From: Rallus limicola | Lineage: Eukaryota > Chordata > Aves > Gruiformes > Rallidae | DNA length: 64,000 nt | Direction of reading: 5' to 3' | NCBI GenBank assembly: GCA_022605955.1 | Contig: JAKCOZ010000636.1 | Location: forward strand, 41,352-105,351 | In this document: one piece after another, positions 53,421 through 64,000 of the stretch | How positions within the stretch are numbered: the first letter of the stretch is position 1 | Layout of the letters: the number at the start of each line of letters is the position of its first letter | Made by a program: the position numbers and the translations under genes | Notes under the pieces: generated by a model | Told to the model about the DNA's origin: nothing | What the model saw: the letters and a program-made list of their open reading frames with translations, nothing else | Database searches by the model: none

Positions 53421-53999
53421 GTCAGGGTCCCCTGGGGAATTTGAGGATCAGGGGAGACCCCGACCCCCCCCCCCCCACCCCGTGGACCCCCCCTCCCGAG
53501 GGCTCCCCCCTGCGCAGAGCCGGCTCCTGGCCAAGGGGGGTCCCGGGGGGGCGGCGTGGCGCAAGCGGCGGGGCGGGGATGGGGGGCAAAGGGCCCCCCC
53601 CCCGCCCCCCGGGGGGGTCCCAACCTCCCCCAGCCCCCCCCTCTCCCCGTACCCCGGTGCCGAGCCGGGCGCGCCGGTGCCGCGGGCGCCTTTGGCAGCA
53701 CCGAGCGCGGCGCCCGCCCCCGCCCGCGGCGTTCCCAGCACCGGGGGGGGGCGGGGAAGGTGGGGGGGGGGGCACACACCCAGCCCGGCCCCCCCCCCTC
53801 CCCCTCCGTGGGACCCGGCCAACCCACCGCCCCCTGGGGCATTTTGGGGGGGGGGACGACATCGAGGGTGGGGGGGGGGGTGAGCACATCTGGGGGGCTC
53901 CGGCACATCTGGGGTGGGGAGGGGCGATTTGGGGGTCGTAGGGGCTGGTGCATGGGGGGGATGGTCCCTGGGGGGAGGTGGTCCCCGGAGGGGGGGGAG

Positions 54000-54091
54000 G
54001 GAGGAGCCGCCCCGCCTCCCCCCGCCCCGCCCGGCGCCTCCGAGCTGCACCGGAGCCAGGTCGGAGCTGAGGAGCGGAGCCCGGTCCCACG
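54000..54091 (+). other. S1PR5: Putative S1PR5 non-coding first exon
   Basis: GC-box-rich sequence (CCGCCCC repeated) leading to a strong donor CCCACG|GTGAGT at 54091/54092. The next acceptor with an appropriate exon is 56126, just ahead of the S1PR5 start codon. The exon start is not defined by sequence alone. Confidence 0.55.
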
Positions 54092-54429
54092 GTGAGTCCC
54101 GGGGGGCGGAATTGGGGGGGGGGAGGAATTGGGGGGGGGGAGGCGTCGTGTCGGGACCCGACCCCCCACCCCACACGGGGAACGGACCCGGCGGGGGGGC
54201 GATAGGTGGTGGGGAAGGCAGAGGGGAAACTGAGGCACAGAGGGGGAGCCGGGGAGCTGGGGCCGGGAGAGGCTGGGGGGGGGGGGGGGGAGGCTGGTCT
54301 GAGCCTCCCCCTCATGGCACCGACCCCCAGCGCCCCCCCCCTCGCCCCGGGCCAGCACTGGGGGGGCGGCATCGGGAGCCCCACGGCGAGGAAGGGAGCA
54401 GTGGCCTTACCCCACGGTTGCCCGGCTCC

Positions 54430-54905
54430 CCCATCTTCCCACCCCACAGCTCCATGGACCCCCCAATCCTGCCCCACAGCTCCTCTGACCCCCAATCCTT
54501 CCCCACAGCTCCCCTGACCCCCTAATCCTGCCCCACAGCTCCCTGACCCCCCCCAATCCTGCCCCACAGCTCCCCTGACCCCCCAATCCTGCCCCACAGC
54601 TCCCTGACCCCCCAATTCTGCCCCACAGCTCCCCTGACCCCCCAATCCTGCCCCACAGCTCCCTGACCCCCCCCAATCCTGCCCCACAGCTCCCCTGACC
54701 CCCCAATCCTGCCCCACAGCTCCCCTGACCCCCCGATCCTGCCCCACAGCTCCCCTGACCCCCCGATCCTGCCCCACAGTTCCTCTGACCCCCCCCGATC
54801 CTGCCCCACAGCTCCCCTGACCCCCCCAATTCTGCCCCACAGCTCCCTGACCCCCCCAATTCTGCCCCACAGCTCCCCTGACCCCCCGATCCTGCCCCAC
54901 AGGTC
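54430..54905. repeat. About 29-bp minisatellite in S1PR5 leader intron
   Basis: About 16 copies of a unit of 28-30 bp with CCCCACAGCTCCCCTGACCC and CCAATCCTG, varying by a C or two in length. Every copy contains a CCCCACAG acceptor-like motif. Confidence 0.85.
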
Positions 54906-55189
54906 TCCTGCCCCCCCCCCACCCCATGGGGTGCAGCGTGGGACCCGCCAGTGCCGTGGGGCCCGGCCGCACCCATCCCACCCCAAATATTTGGGCAGGT
55001 TCCCCCCCACGGCGGGACCCCGCGGCAGCTCCCGACGCGCCGCCGCTCGCCCGGGCCCGTCTGGCTGGGCTGGGACGGGCGCTCTGGGGGGGCCCCGTGT
55101 GCAGGGCCCGTGGGTGCAGACGCACACGCGTGTGCCCCGGCTGGAGGCCGTGGGTGTGAGCGTGTGGGTGTGCAAAGGGGCCTGCAGGC

Positions 55190-56090
55190 CCCGGGGTCAC
55201 ACACCTGTGTGTGTGCACACACGTGTGGGGAAGCCCCCTCGTGTCGTGTGCCTGTCTGCACGTGCACACGTGTGTGCAGGGCCTCGGGTCACACGCCTGT
55301 GTGTGCACACACGTGTGTGCAGCCCTTCAGATCATACACGTGTGTGCAACCCCTTGGGATTACATGCCTGCCCATGTACACACACGTGTGCACAGCCCCT
55401 TGGGGTCACACACCTACCTATGTGCACACACGTGTGCACAGCCCCCTGGGGTCACACACCTGTGCTTGTGCACACACATGTGTGCAGCACCCTGGGTGAC
55501 ATGACTTGTATTCACGCTCACACGCGTGTGCAGCCCCTCAGGTCACACGCCTGCCCATGTGCACACGCGTGTGCAGCCCCTCGGGTCACACGCCTGCCCA
55601 TGTGCACACGCGTGTGCAGCCCCTCGGGTCACACGCCTGCCCATGTGCACACGCGTGTGTGCAGCGCCTTGGGTGACATGACTTGTGTTCACGCTCACAC
55701 GCATGTGCAACCCCTCAGGTCACACACCTGCCCATGTGCACACGCATGTGCAGCCCCTCAGGTCACACGCCTGCCCATGTGCACACGCGTGTGCACAGCC
55801 CCTTGGGGTCACACGCCTGCCCATGTGCACACGCGTGTGCAGCCCCTCGGGTCACGCGCCTGCCCATGTGCACACGCGTGTGCAGCCCCTCAGATCACAT
55901 GCCTGCCCATGTGCACACGCGTGTGCAGTCCCTCAGATCACACGCCTGCCCATGTGCACACGCGTGTGCAGCCCCTCAGATCACATGCCTGCCCATGTGC
56001 ACACGCGTGTGCACAGCCCCTTGGGGTCACACACCTGCCCGTGTGCACACGCGTGTGCAGCCCCTCGGGTCACGCGCCTGCCCCTCTCAC
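55190..56090. repeat. 43-bp palindromic minisatellite in S1PR5 leader intron
   Basis: About 20 units of a 43-bp repeat (CACACGCCTGCCCATGTGCA, CACGCGTGTGCAGCCCCTC, GGGT), more diverged to the left (55190-55500). Each unit contains the perfect palindrome GCACACGCGTGTGC, which is also alternating purine-pyrimidine. The array ends 36 bases before the acceptor of the S1PR5 coding exon. The long frame through it is an artefact although it is continuous with the S1PR5 frame. Confidence 0.9.
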
Positions 56091-56135
56091 CCCACTCACC
56101 CCTCTCTGTGTCCCCCCCCTCCCCAGCTCCCCGCC

Positions 56136-56170
56136 ATGTAGCCCCCCCGCCGCCCCCCATGCCGCCATGA
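56136..56170 (+). promoter_or_regulatory. S1PR5: Two minimal uORFs in the S1PR5 leader
   Basis: The leader of the coding exon contains ATGTAG (56136-56141), a start codon followed at once by a stop, and ATGCCGCCATGA (56159-56170), whose stop overlaps the S1PR5 start codon at 56167. Both would be expected to affect initiation at the main ATG; effect is inferred. Confidence 0.6.
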
Positions 56171-57235
56171 CGCCGGGGCCGTTCCCCGAGGACGCCGTGC
56201 TCGCCCTGCACTACAACTACACGGGGAAGCTGCACGCGGGGCGGTACCGGGGGGGCCTTCGCCCCGAGACCCTCCTCTTCCTCCTGGTGTGCGGCTTCAT
56301 CGTGCTGGAGAACCTGGTGGTGCTGGTGACCATCTGGAGGACCAAGAAGCTCCACTCGCCCATGTTCTACCTGCTGGGCAACCTCACCCTCTCCGACCTG
56401 CTGGCCGGCGTCGCCTACACCGCCAACATCGTCCTCTCCGGCGCCAACACCTTGCGGCTGACGCCGGCGCTCTGGTTCCTGCGGGAGGGAGGAGTCTTCC
56501 TCACCTTGGCCGCCTCGGTCCTGAGCCTGTTGGCCATCGCGGTGGAGCGTCACCTCACCATGGCGCGGGTGCGGGTGGCGCGGGGCGGGGAGAAGCGGGG
56601 GCCGCATGTGGTCGCTGGTAGCGGCGAGTTGGGGGGTGTCGGTGGCTTTGGCGGCCTTGCCGGGCCTGGGTTGGAACTGCCTGGGCGACCTGCCGGCCTG
56701 TTCCACCGTGCTGCCGCTCTACTCCAAGCGCTACGTCTTCTTCTGCGTGGCCGTCTTCCTGGCCATCCTGCTCAGCATCGTGGTGCTGTACGCCCGGCTG
56801 TACCGCGCCGTGCGGCGCTCGGCCAGCCTGCGGCCTTCGCCCAAGTCGCCGGCGCTGCTGAAGACGGTGACGGTGGTGGTGGGCACCTTCATCGCCTGTT
56901 GGTCGCCCCTCTTCCTGCTGCTGCTGCTGGACGCGTGGTGCTGCCCGCGGGCCTGCGCCGTGCTCTACCACGCCGACTACTTCTTGGGCCTGGCCATGGC
57001 CAACTCCCTGCTCAACCCCCTCATCTACACCGGCACCAGCCGGGAGATGTGCCGCGCCGTCCTGCGCCTGCTGCGGGGGGGCTGCTGCCGCCAACGCCCG
57101 GAGGGAGCTGGGGGAGCCACCTTGGGGGGCCCCAGTTTGGGGGGGGGAGGCAGCGGGAGCCCCTCGGGGAGGTCGTCGGCCAGGAGGAGGGGGGGGGATA
57201 CGGGGGAGGGGAAGGGGGGGGAGGCGCAGGGGTAG
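56167..57235 (+). CDS. S1PR5: Sphingosine-1-phosphate receptor 5 (one-base frame break)
   Basis: Class A GPCR for sphingosine-1-phosphate, one coding exon. N-terminal NYTGK glycosylation site, TM1 [38 protein letters not shown] (TM2), [20 protein letters not shown] (TM3) followed by ERH in place of DRY as in S1P receptors, [17 protein letters not shown] (extracellular loop 2 Cys pair), TM6 [16 protein letters not shown]7 [16 protein letters not shown], and a CC pair for palmitoylation. Assigned to S1PR5 by REGGVF, GWNCLG and synteny with KEAP1 and ATG4D. The frame changes by one base at the G run 56597-56601 between TM3 and TM4: upstream reads ARGGEKRG, downstream [14 protein letters not shown]. 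With one G removed it is 355 aa (human 398; shorter tail). The start was chosen over upstream in-frame ATGs because those lie in the repeat-filled intron. Confidence 0.93.
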
Positions 57236-57370
57236 GGGATGGGGGGTGTGTGTGGGAGACACCCCCACCCAATGATGGGTGGGGGGGGGGGGGTATTGCA
57301 GCAGTGTGATGTCATGATGTCAGCGTGACGTCAGCGGGCCCCCTCCCCCTCCCGGGTTTGTAGCGTTTTT

Positions 57371-57376
57371 AATAAA
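57371..57376 (+). terminator. S1PR5: S1PR5 polyadenylation signal
   Basis: AATAAA 136 bases after the S1PR5 stop codon. Confidence 0.75.
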
Positions 57377-57719
57377 GGGAATTGTCTTTTGGAGACCCCC
57401 GGGGCCCCCCCCGGCCCCCACCTGCCTCGCCTGGGGGAGTGGGGGACCCCATCCCCAACAGGGACACCCGGGGGGGCAGTGGGGGGGGAGGGGAAAGGGA
57501 TGGAGGCACGGGGGGAGGGGCAACAGGAGGGGGGATCGGGGGGGGGGGCGTGGGGAGGGGACACTGAGGGGACATTAAGGGACGTGGGGGGGGACATGGG
57601 GGGGGACACTGGGAGGACATTAAGGGACAGCGGGGGCAGCGGGAGGGGACACGGGGACGGGGGAGGGGACACACAGGGACCACCCACGGGCTTCCCCCGC
57701 CCCGGTGACACGGGGACAC

Positions 57720-57989
57720 CCCGCGGGTGACGCCATGGCCCCACCGCCCGTGACGTCACGGCGGGGCGCGCGCGCCGCTCGCTTCCTTCCTCCCCCCCCC
57801 CTTCCCCGGACTCTTATTCTGGCGGGGGGGTGGGCGCGGCGGAGGTGACGTCACGGGCGGGAGGGGGCGTGGCCGCCGTGACTCTTACCGCGGCGGGGGC
57901 TCCGCGCGCTGCTTAGTCACGGCCCCCCCGGGCCCCCCCCCCCGCGCCGCCGCCGCCTCCCGCCGCTACCGGGGCCGCGCCATGGCCGG
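57720..57989 (+). promoter_or_regulatory. KEAP1: KEAP1 promoter and first exon
   Basis: CpG-dense block ending in a splice donor CATGGCCGG|GTGAGA (57989/57990). It contains two perfect cAMP-response-element palindromes TGACGTCA (57751-57758 and 57846-57853), with a third upstream at 57326-57333, and an ARE-like site at 57911-57920. The exon itself carries an ATG (57982) that, after splicing to 59424, is open but one base out of frame with KEAP1. The interval 57377-57720 is G-rich repeat without a gene. Confidence 0.6.
57911..57920 (-). promoter_or_regulatory. KEAP1: Antioxidant response element match at KEAP1 promoter
   Basis: Minus strand reads GTGACTAAGC, a full match to the RTGACNNNGC ARE consensus bound by NRF2-small MAF. 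An ARE in the mammalian KEAP1 promoter has been reported to form a feedback loop. Function here is inferred from the motif and its place. Confidence 0.5.
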
Positions 57990-58279
57990 GTGAGACCCCC
58001 GGGAGCCTCCCCCCGCCCCGGGACCGGCCGCGGGGGGGTGGGGGGGGGGTGGGGAGGGGGGGGGTGGGAGGGGGCCAGGGTCGCGGCAGCCGCCCCGCCT
58101 CCGCCCCGTGTCTCCCCCCCCCCCCCGACAAACGCGGGGCCGGGGCGGGGGGGGCGCGGGCGGGGCCAGGCCCCACGCAAGGGATGGAGGGTGCGGGGAG
58201 GGGGCCGGGGGGGCTGGGGACACCCCCGGGCCTCGGGTTCCCCTGTGGGAGGGATTGGGGGAGGGGGGGGTTCGCTCTG

Positions 58280-59400
58280 ACACCCAGACGTGCCTCAGTT
58301 TCCCCAGCGAGCCGGGCATGTACCCGGGGGGAGGGGGAAGTGGCCTGTGACCCCTCCTCCCATCCCCCTGTGCCTCGGGTTCCCTTCGGGAGTGATTAGG
58401 AGGGGGGGGGTCGTTCTTTGCCTTTGCCCCCTACCCCTCCGTGCCTCAGTTTCCCCCGCATGTGCCAGGGATGATTGGGAGGGGTGTCCCTTTGTCCCCT
58501 TCTAAAACCCCCCGTGCCTCAGTTTCCCCAGTACAGGCTGGGTACCGATCAGGGGGGAGTCTTTGGCCTGTGCCCCCCTTCCCTTTGCCCCCTGTGCCTC
58601 AGTTTCCCCACTGTGTGGTGCGGCCAATCTGTGTGTGTGTGTCCCCCCTTCCCCTTGCCCCCCCCCGCTCCATGCCTCAGTTTCCCCGGTGCAGACTGGC
58701 ACTGATCTGGGGGGGGGGTGTGTGTGTGTGTGTGTCTGTGTCCCCCTTGCCGCCCCCCCCCGCCCCCCGTGCCTCAGTTTCCCCACTGTGTGGTGCAGCC
58801 AATCAGTGTGTGTGTGTGTGTGTGTCCCTTCCCCTTGTCCCCTCCCCCGTGCCTCAGTTTCCCCACTGTGTGGTGCAGCCAATCAGAGTGTGTGTGTGTG
58901 TGTGTGTGTGTCCCTTCCCCTTGTCCCCTCCCCTGTGCCTCAGTTTCCCCACTGTGTGGTGCGGCCAATCTGTGTGTGTGTGTCCCCCTTCCCCTTGCCC
59001 CCCCCCGCTCCATGCCTCAGTTTCCCCGGTGCAGACTGGCACTGATCTGGGGGGGGGTGTGTGTGTGTGTGTGTCTGTGTCCCCCTTGCCGCCCCCCCCC
59101 CGCCCCCCGTGCCTCAGTTTCCCCACTGTGTGGTGCAGCCAATCAGAGTGTGTGTGTGTGTGTGTGTCCCTTCCCCTTGTCCCCTCCCCCGTGCCTCAGT
59201 TTCCCCACTGTGTGGTGCAGCCAATCAGTGTGTGTGTGTGTGTGTGTGTCCCTTCCCCTTGTCCCCTCCCCTGTGCCTCAGTTTCCCCACTGTGGTGCAG
59301 CCAATCTGGGGGGGGGGGGTGTGTGTGTGTGTCTGTGTCCCCCTTCCCTCCCCCCTTCCCCCGCCCCCTCGCGCCTCAGTTTCCCCACACCCCCCTTTTT
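58280..59400. repeat. CCTCAGTTTCCCC repeat array in KEAP1 intron 1, with (GT)n
   Basis: About 12 copies of the core GTGCCTCAGTTTCCCC spaced by 60-120 bases, many followed by ACTGTGTGGTG(C)(A/G)GCCAATC and a GT microsatellite. From about 58600 to 59300 a two-part unit is itself repeated: segments with GCAGACTGGCACTGATCTGG recur at about 58690 and 59030. Confidence 0.85.
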
Positions 59401-59539
59401 AACCCTCTCCCCTCTCTCCACAGGTTCTCCACCCCCCCCCACCACCCCCCTCACCCCCACCCCCCGCCCTTCCTAACCAACCCACCGACCTCCATCCCCA
59501 CCCAGCAGCGGGGGTTCGATCCTGCGATGCTGGGGGGCC

Positions 59540-62639
<3,100 letters not shown>

Positions 62640-62659
62640 TGAGAGGGGAAGGGGGGGGA

Positions 62660-63085
62660 ACCTGACAGCCTGGTGATGGGATCTGGGTGTAACTGGGTGG
62701 GGGGGTACAGTCTGTCTTGGGGGGACGGGATCTGGCTGTAACTGGGGGTGGGGGGTACAGTCTGTCTTGGGGGGATGGGATCTGGGTGTAACTGGGGGTG
62801 GGGGGTACAGTCTGTCTTGGGGGGATGGGATCTGGGTGTAACTGGGGGTGGGGGGTACAGTCTGTCTTGGGGGGATGGGATCTGGGTGTAACTGGGGGTG
62901 GGGGGTACAGTCTGTCTTGGGGGGATGGGATCTGGGTGTAACTGGGGGTGGGGGGGTACAGTCTGTCTTGGGGGATGGGATCTGGGTGTAACTGGGGGTG
63001 GGGGGGGTACAGTCTGTCTTGGGGGGATGGGATCTGGGTGTAACTGGGGGGGGGGGTACAGTCTGTCTTGGGGGGATGGGGGGGG
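62660..63085. repeat. 50-bp minisatellite in KEAP1 intron 3
   Basis: About eight copies, period 50, of TGGGATCTGGGTGTAACTGG then GGGTGGGGGGTACAGTCTGT. It begins about 20 bases after the KEAP1 exon 3 donor. Units differ by one or two G. Confidence 0.9.
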
Positions 63086-63204
63086 TGTTTGTCCTCCCCT
63101 GGGGAGGGGTCTGACATCTCCCCCCGGGGCTGATAACACAAGCCTGAGGGAGGGCAGAGATTTGGGAGGCAAGCGCTGACCCCTGAGGGGGTGGGGGGAG
63201 TCCA

Positions 63205-64000
63205 ACTGCACACCCCCATGGGTGCTGGGAACCCTTTTGGGGTGCTGGGTATCCCCCATGGGGTGCTGGGACCTGTCCTTGGGGTGCTGGAGACAACCCC
63301 CCCCCCCAGCATGCTGGGGACACCCCTCGGAATGGTGGGACCCCCCCCCCCTCTTGGGGTGTGAGGGATTCCCAATGTCCCCAGTGTGTGCAGGGGACAC
63401 CCCATGGGTGCTGGGACCCCTCTTGGGATGCTAGGGACCTCCATGGGTGTTGGGGACCCCCATCAGGCGTGCTAGGGACCCCCCTACCTGAGATTCTGGG
63501 GACATCCCGTGCATGCTGGGGACCCCCTTAGGGACCCCCCCCCCGGGGTGCTGAGGACCCCTCTTGAGGTGCTGAGGATCCCCAATGGGTGCTAGGGATC
63601 CCCCCATGCATGATGGGGACCCTTTTTGGGCCCCCTGGGGTGCTGAGGACCCCCTCTTGAGGTGCTGGGAATCCCCAATGGGTGCTAGGGACCCCCCCCC
63701 CCCCCCCCATGCATGCTGGGGACCCTTTTTGGGATGCTGGGGATCCCCTATGGGTGCTGGGGACCCTTTTTGGGATGCTGGGGATCCCCTATGGGTGCTG
63801 GGGACCCTTTTTGGGATGCTGGGGATCCCTATGGGTGCTGGGGACCCTTTTTGAGATGCTGGGGATCCCCTATGGGTGCTGTAGACCACCCCCCGGGGTG
63901 CTGGGGATCTCCAGTGGATGCTGGGGACCCCCCTTGGGATAGTGAGACAGCCCCACCTGGGGGTGCTGGGGAGCCCCAATAGGTGCAGGGGACACCCATC
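63205..64000. repeat. GATGCTGGGGA(T/C)CCC repeat in KEAP1 intron 3, to window edge
   Basis: About 20 units of roughly 35-43 bp containing TGCTGGGGACCC and GATGCTGGGGATCCCC plus ATGGGTG, best ordered at 63710-63890. It continues past the right edge of the window. Confidence 0.85.

Noticed and set aside
54931..56166. Long + frame of Cys/His/Val/Thr repeats joined to S1PR5
   Set aside because: It translates the 43-bp intronic repeat; an acceptor at 56126 and a Kozak-like ATG at 56167 mark the real S1PR5 start.

Overview
This is vertebrate nuclear DNA, almost certainly from a bird, most likely a GC-rich microchromosome. Support: very high GC, compact genes with short GT-AG introns, a CR1 LINE fragment, and nearly every intron filled with G/C-rich minisatellites. 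Gene content and order match the block around human 19p13.2 (KEAP1-S1PR5-ATG4D-KRI1-AP1M2-SLC44A2-ILF3-QTRT1). There are no bacterial features, and I found no tRNA, rRNA or CRISPR.

Layout, left to right: last five exons of QTRT1 (+, 453-1394); a single-coding-exon beta-1,3-galactosyltransferase 2-like gene (+, 3812-4858) that I do not know at the human locus; ILF3 (-, 6884-20359, promoter near 24.1 kb), with both the long NF110-type 3' end and a separate NF90-type terminal exon; SLC44A2 (-, 26211-39669), with two alternative first exons and two alternative C-terminal exons; AP1M2 (+, 40538-44006); KRI1 (+, 44472-49766); ATG4D (-, 50179-52752), whose 3' end overlaps that of KRI1; S1PR5 (+, 56167-57235); and the 5' part of KEAP1 (+, 59540-62638, continuing beyond the window). 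CDKN2D, which sits between AP1M2 and KRI1 in human, has no room here. QTRT1 is in the opposite relative orientation to ILF3 compared with human.

The exon models were built by hand from splice sites and remembered orthologue motifs. Summed exon lengths divide by three and come close to the human proteins: AP1M2 423 aa, SLC44A2 709-718 aa, ILF3 898 aa (NF110) and 707 aa (NF90). QTRT1, KRI1 (twice), ATG4D (twice) and S1PR5 each read correctly only if one surplus G or C is ignored. The shared sign of these six anomalies points to assembly or read errors rather than pseudogenes.

The genes are mostly housekeeping and do not form one pathway: tRNA queuosine modification (QTRT1), dsRNA binding (ILF3), choline transport (SLC44A2), clathrin adaptor AP-1 (AP1M2), ribosome biogenesis (KRI1), autophagy (ATG4D), lipid GPCR signalling (S1PR5) and oxidative-stress sensing (KEAP1). 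The most distinctive material is non-coding: a 44-copy 33-bp array that appears to have grown from a CR1 segment inside an ILF3 intron, a 39-bp array touching the splice donor that chooses NF90 or NF110, Z-DNA-prone palindromic repeats in the S1PR5 leader intron, and an antioxidant-response-element match at the KEAP1 promoter. I did not find evidence for a wholly new biological system.
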